From Deltaproteobacteria bacterium (GTDB lineage: Bacteria; Myxococcota_A; Polyangia; HGW-17): DNA of 35,257 nt. The notes beneath the pieces are model-generated. The model made no database searches. It worked only from the letters and a program-made list of their open reading frames with translations, and had not been told where the DNA came from. Positions within the stretch are counted from its first letter, which is position 1, and each line of letters starts with the position of its first letter. Location: NCBI GenBank assembly GCA_016937155.1, contig JAFGWM010000049.1, positions 1-35,257 on the forward strand, in the 5' to 3' direction. Positions 17,018 to 25,712 of the stretch are shown here, one piece after another. Position numbers and translations under genes: made by a program.

Positions 17018-17225
17018 TTGACAGAATATCCAACTGAGACTATCAGGAAATAAGATACGGAAACACCATCCGTGAAAGGTTTTATGTCTGATATTGTTCT
17101 ACATATATAATCCTTTGTAGCCCCCGGGTAATTATTCCCGGCTATGGACTTTAAAAGTCGGCTCAGGCACTTAATTATTGCTCTTTTGGAGTCGATGGCT
17201 TTTTTTATGTGAAAAAGGAAAAAAA
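17018..17225 (+). promoter_or_regulatory. Predicted promoter and structured leader of rsgA
   Basis: TTGACA (17018-17023), 17 bases, then TATCAG (17041-17046) make a plausible sigma-70 promoter. This would give a leader of about 170 bases, long for one gene. The leader holds three inverted repeats: ACGGA/TCCGT (17057-17061/17069-17073), TAG..CCGGG/CCCGG-CTA with a three-base bulge (17118-17144), and GACTTT/AAAGTC (17147-17159). A run of seven T lies at about 17191-17197, before the start codon. No known riboswitch class was recognised. Confidence 0.4.
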
Positions 17226-18290
17226 ATGTACGAACTGTCAACTCTGGGCTTCAGCCCTTTTTTTAAAAAACAGATAGAAAATGAAAACGTTATTCCCGCC
17301 AGAATTATTTCCGAGCACAAGGGTGGATATCAGGTTCAGTCAACTGAGGCATCAGGACTGGCGCAACTTTCAGGCAGACTTAAACGAGAACTGGATATAG
17401 AATCTTTTCCGGGAGTTGGTGACTGGGTAATCCTGAGGACATTACCCTCTGCAGATAATGCATGCATTATAGACAGGATTCTTGAAAGAAGTACACTGTT
17501 CACCAGAGGTGCTCCCGGTAAGCCCTCTCATGGCCAGGTGATTGCGGCAAATGTGGATACAGTGTTTATTGTCTGCGGACTGGATAATGATTATAATCTC
17601 AGAAGAATTGAAAGATATCTTGCGAGGGTGTGGGCCAGTGGAGCACAGCCTGTAGTTATCCTGAATAAATCTGATATCTGCGATGATGTTGATTCGCGTA
17701 TTGATGAAACTGCATCTGTTAGTATAGGAGCAGAGGTCATCGCCACAAGTGCAACAACAAACCAAGGCATTGACGACCTGAAAAGCTTTATTCTACCTGG
17801 GAAAACAACTGCATTTGTAGGTTCTTCAGGAGCTGGGAAATCATCATTGATAAACACTGTTTCCGGAGAAAAACTACTGGCTACGGGAGAAATCAGGCAT
17901 AGTGACGGTCGTGGTCGTCATACCACAACTTCCCGTCAATTGCTGATTCTTCCCAGGGGGGGTATCCTGATTGATACTCCTGGAATGCGTGAACTTCAAC
18001 TTTTTGATGAAAATGGTATAAATACTGTATTCTCTGAGATAGAAACCCTTTCAAAATTCTGCCGGTTTAATGATTGCTCACACAACGGAGAACCAGGATG
18101 TGCAGTTTCTGAAGCTCTTGAAAATGGGGAACTCAGTCAGGAACGATTTGAAAATTACATAAAGATGCGCAGGGAAAGTCAGGCATATGAGCTTCGTCAT
18201 GATGAGCACAGAAGACGGAAATCTGAACGTATCTGGGGTCAACTGTATGATGAAGGGAAGATGATCCGTAAATTGAAAGGTGATGATTAA
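17226..18290 (+). CDS. rsgA: Ribosome small subunit-dependent GTPase A
   Basis: A circularly permuted GTPase that helps mature the 30S subunit. An OB-fold occupies roughly the first 90 residues (PARIISEHKGGYQVQS, LRTLP). The G motifs come in the permuted order: G4 VVILNKSD, G5 SATTNQGIDDL, G1 GSSGAGKSSLIN, then G3 DTPGMRELQL. A C-terminal zinc motif CRFNDCSHNGEPGC follows. ATG 17226 is chosen: it yields MYELSTLGFSP and has AAGGAAA upstream, whereas the longer frame starts at a TTG (17178) in a hydrophobic non-family head. Length 354 residues is normal. Confidence 0.92.
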   Translation: MYELSTLGFSPFFKKQIENENVIPARIISEHKGGYQVQSTEASGLAQLSGRLKRELDIESFPGVGDWVILRTLPSADNACIIDRILERSTLFTRGAPGKPSHGQVIAANVDTVFIVCGLDNDYNLRRIERYLARVWASGAQPVVILNKSDICDDVDSRIDETASVSIGAEVIATSATTNQGIDDLKSFILPGKTTAFVGSSGAGKSSLINTVSGEKLLATGEIRHSDGRGRHTTTSRQLLILPRGGILIDTPGMRELQLFDENGINTVFSEIETLSKFCRFNDCSHNGEPGCAVSEALENGELSQERFENYIKMRRESQAYELRHDEHRRRKSERIWGQLYDEGKMIRKLKGDD

Positions 18291-18416
18291 ATTTATAATC
18301 CACAAAAAGAATCTAAAATATGGGTATTATAAGTATTCATTTCTACTTTTTGGTTTATGGGACCTGAAAATACTATATACTGCCGAAGTATTCGTTGTCT
18401 TATTATGGAGGTTGAC

Positions 18417-19496
18417 TTGGATTTTACACTTCAGCAGTTACTTCAGACCATGATCGAGCAGAGAGCCAGTGATCTTCACATAACCACCGGCAGTCCTCCA
18501 CAGCTCCGAATTGATGGAAGACTGATTCCACTCAAAACACAGAATTTAAACCCGAATGAAACCAGAGAGCTCTGTTTTGAAGCTCTTACTGATGGTCAGA
18601 AAAAAAGACTGGAAGAATCTCTGGAACTGGATTTTAGTTTCGGCGTTCCAAATCTGGGAAGATTCAGAGCCAATGTCTATTTTCAGAGGGGAGCCATAGC
18701 GGGTGCTTTCAGGTTTATACCTTATGAGATTCCTCCTCTTGAGTCACTTGGACTTCCCGTAGCTGAAATAAGACCTCTACTTTTCAAACCCAAAGGATTG
18801 TTCCTTGTGTGCGGTCCCACAGGAAGTGGGAAATCCACAACTCTTGCAGCTATGCTGGATATCATAAACAGTGAAAGAAGATCACATATAATCACAATTG
18901 AAGATCCTATAGAATATCTTCACAGACACAAGAAAAGTCTGGTAAACCAGAGGGAAGTTGGTCAGGATACAACCAATTTCAATGACGCATTGAGATACCT
19001 GCTCAGACAGGATCCCGACGTTGTGCTGGTTGGAGAGATGAGAGACAAGGAAACCATAGAAGCTGCTCTGAGGATTTCAGAAACAGGTCATATGGTTTTC
19101 TCAACACTTCACACAAACGGAGCAATTCAGACAATCTCCAGAATTCTGGACGTTTTTCCACCTCATCAGGCAAACCAGATCAGAACTCAGTTGAGTTTTG
19201 TTCTCGAGGGTATTGTTTCACAGACACTTATCCCCAGAAGAGATAAACCCGGGCGGGCGCTTGCATATGAAATGCTAATTCCTTCCATGGCCATCAGAAA
19301 TCTCATCAGGGAGGATAAAATTCATCAGGTATACAGTACCATGCAGATCAGTCAAAAACAGGGTATGGTTACCCTCAATCAGTCACTAGCAAGATTGGTG
19401 GCAAGCGGAGCAATCGCAATTGAAGAAGCATATGCCAGAAGCACAAGCATTGAAGAGCTTGTTGGAATTCTTCAAAAAATGAACTATAAAATATAG
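18417..19496 (+). CDS. pilT: PilT-type twitching-motility/retraction ATPase
   Basis: Hexameric ATPase of the secretion superfamily that powers pilus retraction. The N-terminal domain begins LDFTLQQLLQTMIEQRASDLHIT. Walker A GPTGSGKSTT is near residue 133, followed by the Asp box (ITIEDPIEYLH), the Walker B region DPDVVLVGEMRD and the His box (STLHTNGA). AIRNLIREDKIHQ matches the AIRNLIRE motif typical of PilT and needed for retraction in studied homologs. The start is probably TTG 18417 behind GGAGG; ATG 18405 actually contains that GGAGG and has no ribosome site of its own. It lies upstream of Tad-like pilin genes, which normally use TadA instead. Confidence 0.9.
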   Translation: MDFTLQQLLQTMIEQRASDLHITTGSPPQLRIDGRLIPLKTQNLNPNETRELCFEALTDGQKKRLEESLELDFSFGVPNLGRFRANVYFQRGAIAGAFRFIPYEIPPLESLGLPVAEIRPLLFKPKGLFLVCGPTGSGKSTTLAAMLDIINSERRSHIITIEDPIEYLHRHKKSLVNQREVGQDTTNFNDALRYLLRQDPDVVLVGEMRDKETIEAALRISETGHMVFSTLHTNGAIQTISRILDVFPPHQANQIRTQLSFVLEGIVSQTLIPRRDKPGRALAYEMLIPSMAIRNLIREDKIHQVYSTMQISQKQGMVTLNQSLARLVASGAIAIEEAYARSTSIEELVGILQKMNYKI

Positions 19497-19594
19497 TATC
19501 AGAGATCTCTTTTTTATCTGTTTTTTTATCCCCGGGGCCATCTAACCGATACCATAGAAATATCTGTATGACATAACTATAATTGGAGGTTACT

Positions 19595-20542
19595 ATGTCA
19601 TCAACATCCTTCAATGTTTCAACCATAAAAAGAGCTGCTAAAAGCAGAAAAGGGCAGGCTCTTGTAGAGAGCGCAATTGTCATTCCCCTCATGACTTTTA
19701 TTATTCTTGGGGTTCTGCAGCTGGCTATGATTCAGCATGCCCGCATTATGACAGAGTATGCTGCTTTCAATAGTGCCAGATCCGGGATAGTATGGAATGC
19801 CGATAAATTTGTTATGGAAAATGCTGCAATCCTAAGTCTGCTTCCCACTTATGAAGGACTTTTCAGTGAATCCTCCGCCGGGGATCCGATGAAAATGCTC
19901 ATTCAGACCATTCAAAGAGCTCTCATATATCAGGTTCACAGGAGGGTTTCTGATTTTTCAAACCTGATTCGTTCCGGAACGGATATTCTAATATCAGGGC
20001 TACCAACTGATATTCAGGGTAGCGCGAGTACTTTCAGGGACAGCGTTCTGGGAGCCGCCGAAGGGGTGGCGGACACCGGACTCCGTGGAATAATCAACTC
20101 TATTTTTGGTGATGACGGAAAAATAGTAACAGTTGATATAATCACTCCTAAAATCGGAGATTTTGGAGGAGTCCACAGCACTGAAATCGATTTCGACAGT
20201 GTAAGAGAAGACGATTCATGGCGTGACAAAACCAGACTTTCAATAAGAGTCACCTATCTTTATACGCTTCGTATTCCATTCGCTAATAGAATCATTCACA
20301 CTGCTTTTATTGCAGGACAGGTAGGACAGGAACTATACGGTGCAGTATGGAATCCCCAAATGACTGCGGGTGAAACAGGATTCAGAAATGTCAGCCCTGT
20401 AAATCTTTCAGGAAGAGGCACTGCTCTTATTCAGGCTCTCTGGAGCAGCGCGAATGAGGGTGTTTTTATGATTCCTTTAAGATCAACTTATACAATGAGG
20501 ATGCAGTCCAACCCTTACAGAAGGTCTGTTGCTATTTTCTAG
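19595..20542 (+). CDS. TadE-like pseudopilin with large periplasmic domain
   Basis: The N-terminus KGQALVESAIVIPLMTFIIL has a prepilin-peptidase-like site: cleavage after Gly20 with Glu25 at mature position +5, then one transmembrane helix. That is the pattern of TadE/TadF minor pilins. At 315 residues it is longer than usual TadE proteins; the remainder is a predicted extracytoplasmic domain with no recognised motif. The start at 19595 follows TTGGAGG. First of a run of five co-directional genes with short gaps and strong ribosome sites, so probably one operon. Confidence 0.8.
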   Translation: MSSTSFNVSTIKRAAKSRKGQALVESAIVIPLMTFIILGVLQLAMIQHARIMTEYAAFNSARSGIVWNADKFVMENAAILSLLPTYEGLFSESSAGDPMKMLIQTIQRALIYQVHRRVSDFSNLIRSGTDILISGLPTDIQGSASTFRDSVLGAAEGVADTGLRGIINSIFGDDGKIVTVDIITPKIGDFGGVHSTEIDFDSVREDDSWRDKTRLSIRVTYLYTLRIPFANRIIHTAFIAGQVGQELYGAVWNPQMTAGETGFRNVSPVNLSGRGTALIQALWSSANEGVFMIPLRSTYTMRMQSNPYRRSVAIF

Positions 20543-20557
20543 AAGGAGACGTTTATC

Positions 20558-22423
20558 ATGGTTAAAACCGAACTTATGAAGAGACTGGACAGTAAGAAGG
20601 GACAGGCGTTCCCCCTTGCGGCAGTGGGCGTTTTCATCATGGCATTCAGTGTTATAGCCACATTGAATCTCGGTCAGGCAGTTTATGAGAAAATCATGCT
20701 TCAAAATACTGCAGATGCCAGCGCATATTCCCTTGCAGCAATGGAAGCCAGAGCGTTCAATTTTGTCGCACTCACGAACAGGACCCAGATTGTCAACTAC
20801 AACACTGCAATGGCATTACAGAGTTATCTGAACTATGCCGGTTTTTGCGTTTTTATGGTTGGAACAATGCGTGATCTCATAGCTGATGTTACAAGCGCTC
20901 TGGATTTTGGATGCAGTTTCTTCCCATGGCCGGTGTATATTCCCTACTGTATTCTGGCTAAGGTGTTTAAAGCGATCACGATGGTCGCCGGAATTGTCGT
21001 AAAGATCGCCGAGGTGCTGTGGAAGGTAATCCACAACATGGCGCCTATGGCGGTTGAAGCACTCGGACTGTTCAATAAATACATAACATGGCAGGCACAG
21101 TTAATCAGGCTGGTACTCATAAATTCTCATATTTTCAGTGGAATGCAGGAGATTATAACCGAGAATTACCGGGATGACACCACAGGTGTTAATCGAATGG
21201 AGTTCATGGATGGAAATGGTTTGTGGAACATTCTGATCAATGCTGCTCTGAATACTCTTGAGTACAGGGCCACCTTTGACGGAAGTGCCGGTCTGAACCC
21301 GTCTCTGGCAGATTTAATATTGTTTGGTTACAAAAACTACAGTGATTTCGAAGATCGTAAAGGCGACAGCGAAAATGCTGTGAAAATTATGGCCGAAATT
21401 GCCAACGCATCCAGAAGTGAAAAAAGTATCTATAATCGTAAAGGCTGGGATGGTTTTGCAATAATTTCATGGCTTGTTTCAAATGTCTGGGGTGATAAGC
21501 ACGGTAATACAAAACTCGTAGCCAAGGGGACACCTGAGCCCAAATTATCAAAAGTACATGGTGAACCCTACAATTATCCTGTTGGTGATACAGTATCAAG
21601 TGATGATTATCTTGAAAACGGTATGGGGTTTGCCACTGGTATTTTAAGTGTTGCTGTAGCATTCCCTAACACCATCAACGCTATCGGTAGTGGAATTGTT
21701 GCTGCCGATAAGGATGGCGATCGTAAACATTACGGTTACAAAAACAACTCTAATAATCCCGCTCATCCGAAGGGAAGCTATAACGGTCTGTTTACATTCC
21801 CACCGATGAAAAAGATTCCTAAAAAGAGTGTTCAATCAAACATTAAGTGCGGAACTCTTGAAAAACACAAGTGGATTGGTATTTCACCTTATTTCAAATA
21901 CAAACCCGTAGCAGATCATGATTCTGACTATAATCAGCCATCCACGTGGATATTCCTTAATATTCCACCTGAAAAACTGAATAAGGACGAAAACAAAAAG
22001 CCATGGACATACGACTTCAAATTCAATCATGGCGGTACAGACGAATTCAGTTTCGATAACATAGATCCTGATGACCCTATTGTTCACGGTGGCCACAGTG
22101 CAAGCATGGATACAACAATAGGTGGTTCCCGCAATTCATTCTTCTTCGAAGGACTTAATGCGTTTTCCAGAGGAATGGCTTACTATCACAGGCCTGGAAA
22201 CTGGGCTGAGCATCCTAACTTTTTCAACCCCTTCTGGAGAGCTAAACTTGCCCCCATCGGAAATAAACTGACACAGATTTTCGATCGCTTCACAAACGGT
22301 ATGAGCAAGCCTGGTGCAGATGGTACTGAAAATGATGATGTTGCGGGTTATCTGCTTAACTTCGCACGTAACTTTATTAATGATATATTCTTCGGCGTAA
22401 TTACGTCAGTAATAACACACTGA
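20558..22423 (+). CDS. TadG-like pilus-assembly protein
   Basis: The N-terminal segment KKGQAFPLAAVGVFIMAFSVIATLNLGQ, then LQNTADASAYSLAA, is the Tad/TadG-type membrane anchor and adjacent NAADAAALAAA-like helix. Position +5 after Gly15 is Leu, not Glu, so it is probably not processed as a pseudopilin. A second hydrophobic cluster (about residues 85-165) is followed by a long hydrophilic domain rich in Asn, Asp and Gly, without a recognised von Willebrand MIDAS motif. 621 residues; AGAAGGAG before the ATG; 15 bases after the previous gene. Confidence 0.72.
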   Translation: MVKTELMKRLDSKKGQAFPLAAVGVFIMAFSVIATLNLGQAVYEKIMLQNTADASAYSLAAMEARAFNFVALTNRTQIVNYNTAMALQSYLNYAGFCVFMVGTMRDLIADVTSALDFGCSFFPWPVYIPYCILAKVFKAITMVAGIVVKIAEVLWKVIHNMAPMAVEALGLFNKYITWQAQLIRLVLINSHIFSGMQEIITENYRDDTTGVNRMEFMDGNGLWNILINAALNTLEYRATFDGSAGLNPSLADLILFGYKNYSDFEDRKGDSENAVKIMAEIANASRSEKSIYNRKGWDGFAIISWLVSNVWGDKHGNTKLVAKGTPEPKLSKVHGEPYNYPVGDTVSSDDYLENGMGFATGILSVAVAFPNTINAIGSGIVAADKDGDRKHYGYKNNSNNPAHPKGSYNGLFTFPPMKKIPKKSVQSNIKCGTLEKHKWIGISPYFKYKPVADHDSDYNQPSTWIFLNIPPEKLNKDENKKPWTYDFKFNHGGTDEFSFDNIDPDDPIVHGGHSASMDTTIGGSRNSFFFEGLNAFSRGMAYYHRPGNWAEHPNFFNPFWRAKLAPIGNKLTQIFDRFTNGMSKPGADGTENDDVAGYLLNFARNFINDIFFGVITSVITH

Positions 22424-22434
22424 GGAGGCTGGTA

Positions 22435-23595
22435 ATGAGAAGGCTACGATTAAAGGACACCAGAGGACAGGCAATTACTGAATTTGCAATTGCTCTTCCT
22501 ACTATGGTTATTATCTTCATGTTCAGCCAGTATTTCTATGAGGCCATACAGGTAAAGCTTAAAGCCCAGGAAATGGCCCGTTATGGAGCCTGGGAATTCA
22601 CAGGTCACGCACTGCATGACTATGATGATGGTGAAATGAGATATTCCACAGTTTCATCAAGTGTTCAGAGTGATGCAAACCAGCGTTTCTCCAACCTCAA
22701 CAGTACTGATAAAAGAAGTGATGCCAACAGAGCTTTCGCAGGGGAGTGGACTGTAAATAACCTCAGAACAAGAGATCTTTCCGAACCGCGCATTCCCGGT
22801 GGAACAATGGCAAACACCATCCTGACTATTGCAGGATATCTTCTTGACGCATGGAGACTTGCAGCGATTGCTCAGCACCCTAACATAATCTATGCAGCCG
22901 CAGCTGCTTGGTTCACTGCTGAACGAAATACCACTTTCGGAATGGCTGCCGGAAACGTTTTCAATCCTCCATCTGAGTGGAAAATGAACGGTAGAGGTCT
23001 CATAAAAAGTCAGTCTACGGTGGTTTTCAGAAATGTGTTTATTCCCAAAAAAATCTACGGACTCACTGACACTATGGTTTTAAAACCCCTTCGTTTCAGG
23101 GAAAAACATGTCATTCTTGCTGATTCCTGGAAACTTCATTACGGTGATGATGTTCTTGGTAATGGCGAAACTGGTTCCACTGATACGGCGTTTTTTAAAC
23201 AGGTGGACAGAATGGTTCTTGTTAGGAAGAAGCCTCGTGAAATATTCAAAGTTTATACAGATATAGTACGTATTATGACAAATATAGTTGCCACCCTTGC
23301 CTTCCAGCCATGGCTCACCATGAACAATCTTGGTGAAACCACGCTGGTTTCTAAAAACTATAATGGAGGAAGCGGCAATGAAGGAAGCGGCCGTATAGAG
23401 CTGGATACCGATAATGATACAAACGCTCCTCTTCCTTTTGATACCGCGCCAAATATTGATGCATATCAGGATTCTCTTAAGACAAGAGATAATAACTATA
23501 TGGGATGCAGAGAGCCTGAGAGCCTTGGTTGTACAAGTTCACTTTCATCAGATAATCCATTCGGTGACTATATCGTTCCCGAAGAGATAGAATAG
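22435..23595 (+). CDS. Second TadE-like pseudopilin
   Basis: RGQAITEFAIALPTMVIIFMF shows the same pre-pilin pattern as the gene at 19595: cleavage after Gly11 and Glu16 at +5, followed by one helix and KAQEMARYGAWEFTGHAL. The remaining ~340 residues are extracytoplasmic with no motif I recognise; the C-terminus contains a Cys pair (CREPESLGC). At 386 residues it is again unusually large for TadE. GAGGAG precedes the ATG, 11 bases after the TadG-like gene. Confidence 0.78.
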   Translation: MRRLRLKDTRGQAITEFAIALPTMVIIFMFSQYFYEAIQVKLKAQEMARYGAWEFTGHALHDYDDGEMRYSTVSSSVQSDANQRFSNLNSTDKRSDANRAFAGEWTVNNLRTRDLSEPRIPGGTMANTILTIAGYLLDAWRLAAIAQHPNIIYAAAAAWFTAERNTTFGMAAGNVFNPPSEWKMNGRGLIKSQSTVVFRNVFIPKKIYGLTDTMVLKPLRFREKHVILADSWKLHYGDDVLGNGETGSTDTAFFKQVDRMVLVRKKPREIFKVYTDIVRIMTNIVATLAFQPWLTMNNLGETTLVSKNYNGGSGNEGSGRIELDTDNDTNAPLPFDTAPNIDAYQDSLKTRDNNYMGCREPESLGCTSSLSSDNPFGDYIVPEEIE

Positions 23596-23612
23596 AGTCC
23601 GGAGGTTTGAGA

Positions 23613-24398
23613 ATGAAACAATTGATAAAAATTTCCACAGTCATTTTTATTGCGGCTGGTATCATCTTAACTTCCTGGCTAAGAAGCGGTGAGATAAAGA
23701 AGGCTGATGCTAATTACAATCCTGTAATAATGCGGAATTTCTGGCCTGCACCTATGCCCTCATATCCAACAGCCAATGAATATCCGCTGTCCAGCAGAAT
23801 GAAGGCGGGCTCAAGCCCCATGAAAATGTCATGGTTCCGCACAACAGATGAGCCACTTCAGATAACAAACTTTTATTCCAGGTACTGGAAAAATCTCGGC
23901 CATTATGTAACTGAAGATGTTACACCAATCGGTGGAAAAGTAAGTGCTCTTGATTTAAAATCAAACCTTTTAAGACAGGTGGTTGTCTCAAGGAAGGATG
24001 GAGAAAGCACTGTTTTTGTTTCCATGATAATGGGGAAACTTGCGAAACTTTCCAGAGTAACTCAAAAAAGTGTCAGCATTCCTGTTTATCCTGGTGCTGA
24101 AGGACTCATGTCCTTTGATTCCAAGGATGCCATTGGTGATTCCACTGTCATAAATTATGTGGACAGAGGTACAATGGCAGACAACGTGGCTTTCTACAAT
24201 CAGCAGATGGCACAAAAAGGGTACACAGTTTCATCAACCCAGAAACAGTTCAAACACATTCCCGGTAAGATGAAAGGAAATATGAAGATCCTCATTTTCC
24301 AGAAGGACGATGAAGAAATTACAGTAACCCTTAGTCCTGTACCATCTTCCTCAAGGATCAGAGTGCATGTGACCCGCATGATAGGAAAGGGACAGTAG
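23613..24398 (+). CDS. Membrane-anchored protein of unknown function in the Tad-like cluster
   Basis: Not recognised as a named family. One N-terminal hydrophobic segment (KISTVIFIAAGIILTSWL) could be a signal anchor. The rest appears to contain two related units of about 85 residues, each with an ITNFYSRYWKNLGH- or VAFYNQQMAQKGY-type helix followed by strands ending in short hydrophobic runs; the second begins PVYPGAEG, a pattern seen in many small exported domains. The ATG at 23613 has GGAGGTTTGAGA upstream; the frame upstream of it starts at a TTG. It lies between the second pseudopilin and the small pilin, suggesting a pilus accessory role. Confidence 0.6.
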   Translation: MKQLIKISTVIFIAAGIILTSWLRSGEIKKADANYNPVIMRNFWPAPMPSYPTANEYPLSSRMKAGSSPMKMSWFRTTDEPLQITNFYSRYWKNLGHYVTEDVTPIGGKVSALDLKSNLLRQVVVSRKDGESTVFVSMIMGKLAKLSRVTQKSVSIPVYPGAEGLMSFDSKDAIGDSTVINYVDRGTMADNVAFYNQQMAQKGYTVSSTQKQFKHIPGKMKGNMKILIFQKDDEEITVTLSPVPSSSRIRVHVTRMIGKGQ

Positions 24399-24401
24399 GC
24401 C

Positions 24402-24572
24402 ATGAATTTCATAGATAAATCAGGTCAATCCATAGCAGAATATTCCCTGATGCTGGCCATGATAATGGGTAGTCTCATGGTTGCAGGCTTCGATCTTTAT
24501 CCAAGGTTCATTCACGCTTTTCAACTTTATTTCGACTCCTTCTATTTTATGCTGAACCTGCCCATTCCATAA
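24402..24572 (+). CDS. Small Flp-like prepilin (56 residues)
   Basis: The reading frame ATG...TAA encodes MNFIDKSGQSIAEYSLMLAM and then a hydrophobic helix (IMGSLMVAG), ending FYFMLNLPIP. It has the hallmark of Flp/Tad pilins: a short leader, cleavage after Gly8, Glu13 at mature +5 with Tyr14 next (the EY pair of Flp pilins), then a single helix and a very short tail. It begins four bases after the stop of the preceding gene, with AGTAGG just upstream, and a probable terminator follows at 24590. It is easily overlooked because of its length. It could be the major pilin or another minor pilin; no prepilin peptidase is in the window. Confidence 0.75.
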   Translation: MNFIDKSGQSIAEYSLMLAMIMGSLMVAGFDLYPRFIHAFQLYFDSFYFMLNLPIP

Positions 24573-24589
24573 TCTGATCAACCCCTATT

Positions 24590-24616
24590 CGATTTAATCA
24601 ATTCAATCGTTTTTTT
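24590..24616 (+). terminator. Probable intrinsic terminator after the pilus cluster
   Basis: CGATT (24590-24594) and AATCG (24605-24609) form a five-base stem with a ten-base loop, directly followed by seven T. The stem is short and AT-rich, so efficiency may be modest. Its place between the small pilin gene and the rpsB leader fits the end of the pilus transcript. Confidence 0.45.
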
Positions 24617-24723
24617 ATCCGGAATACCTAGTTTTTTTTAGTTATTTCACGTTTCAGCTTGATTTAGGTATATCTATGTGGTAACAAAACTCAGCTTTTT
24701 GTTGTTTTTATTAACCCACGTTC

Positions 24724-24774
24724 AGCCGACGCCTGGCGTGCCTTAAAAGGTTCAAGGCTTTTATTCTCTCGGCT
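24724..24774 (+). promoter_or_regulatory. Candidate structured leader RNA of rpsB-tsf (three-way junction)
   Basis: Closing stem AGCCGA (24724-24729)/TCGGCT (24769-24774). Inside it lie two hairpins, ACGC/GCGT (24729-24732/24736-24739) and GCCTT/AAGGC (24740-24744/24754-24758). It ends 34 bases before the rpsB start. Ribosomal protein S2 represses its own operon through a leader in Gammaproteobacteria; a similar role here is inference. No good promoter upstream was identified; TATATC (24669-24674) is a weak -10 candidate. Confidence 0.4.
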
Positions 24775-24808
24775 TTACGGTAGTTTAACGCCAAACATAG
24801 GAGAAATC

Positions 24809-25675
24809 ATGGCAAAAAAAGAACACACATCATTAAGGGAATTACTTGAAGCCGGAGTACACTTCGGACACCAGACAAGACGCTGGAATCCGAAAATGAA
24901 GCCCTATATTTTCGGTGCAAGAAACGGAATTCACATAATTAATCTCGAGAAAACACTTCCTCTTTTCAACACTGCATGTGATTTTGTTGAGGAGACAGTT
25001 GCTCAGGGCGGTACTGTACTATTTGTTGGTACAAAAAAACAGGCTCAGCAGGTTATTCGGGAAGAGGCTGCAAGAAGTGGTATGTATTATGTGGTTAACA
25101 GGTGGCTTGGTGGAACTCTCACGAACTTTTCCACCGTAAAGGCATCCATTGATAAATTGAAAAGATACGAATCAATGATCACTGATGGCACCTTTGATAA
25201 ACTCACCAAAAAGGAAAAACTCCGTTATGACAGAATCAGAAAAAAACTGGAGAAAAACCTTGGCGGTATCAAAGATATGCCCGACCATCCAAGTGTACTT
25301 TTCATTGTTGATCCGGTAAAAGAACACATTGCCATCAGCGAAGCAAAAATACTTAATATTCCAATAGTTGCAATCAGTGATACAAATAGTGATCCCGACG
25401 CAATAGATTATATTATTCCCGGTAATGATGATGCTATCCGAGCTATCAGACTTTTTGCATCAAAAATGGCTGATGCCATTATTTCAGGAAAATCACAGGC
25501 AAAAGAAAAACATATCAGCCGTGAAGACAAGCCTGAAGTTGTAGTTGAAGGTGTTGAAGAAGAAGCTCAGACCGCAGTTGAAGAGGGAACTCATGTGGAA
25601 GTTGTTTATAACAGCGCCCCAGGCAAAAAAGTTCCTCTGGCTCCGGAAGCAAAAGGTAACCCTGATAATAAATAA
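24809..25675 (+). CDS. rpsB: 30S ribosomal protein S2
   Basis: Structural protein of the small ribosomal subunit. The signature [33 protein letters not shown] appears at residues 16-50, and [29 protein letters not shown] later, as in all bacterial S2 proteins. The last 50 residues are an acidic extension ([20 protein letters not shown]) ending in a Lys/Pro-rich tail, bringing it to 288 residues versus about 240 in E. coli. Good GGAG ribosome site. First gene of the rpsB-tsf-pyrH-frr order found in most bacteria. Confidence 0.97.
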   Translation: MAKKEHTSLRELLEAGVHFGHQTRRWNPKMKPYIFGARNGIHIINLEKTLPLFNTACDFVEETVAQGGTVLFVGTKKQAQQVIREEAARSGMYYVVNRWLGGTLTNFSTVKASIDKLKRYESMITDGTFDKLTKKEKLRYDRIRKKLEKNLGGIKDMPDHPSVLFIVDPVKEHIAISEAKILNIPIVAISDTNSDPDAIDYIIPGNDDAIRAIRLFASKMADAIISGKSQAKEKHISREDKPEVVVEGVEEEAQTAVEEGTHVEVVYNSAPGKKVPLAPEAKGNPDNK

Positions 25676-25712
25676 CAGATAAATTTTAGTATTAAACATA
25701 CAGGAGATTAAA

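Noticed and set aside
19501-19537. AGAGATCTCT plus T-run as a terminator, and CCCCGGGG, after pilT
   Set aside because: The stem allows only three pairs once a loop is left, and CCCCGGGG has no loop.
19578-19583. TATAAT as -10 of the TadE-like gene
   Set aside because: It abuts the GGAGG ribosome site, so the transcript would start at or past it; no -35 is present at the right distance.
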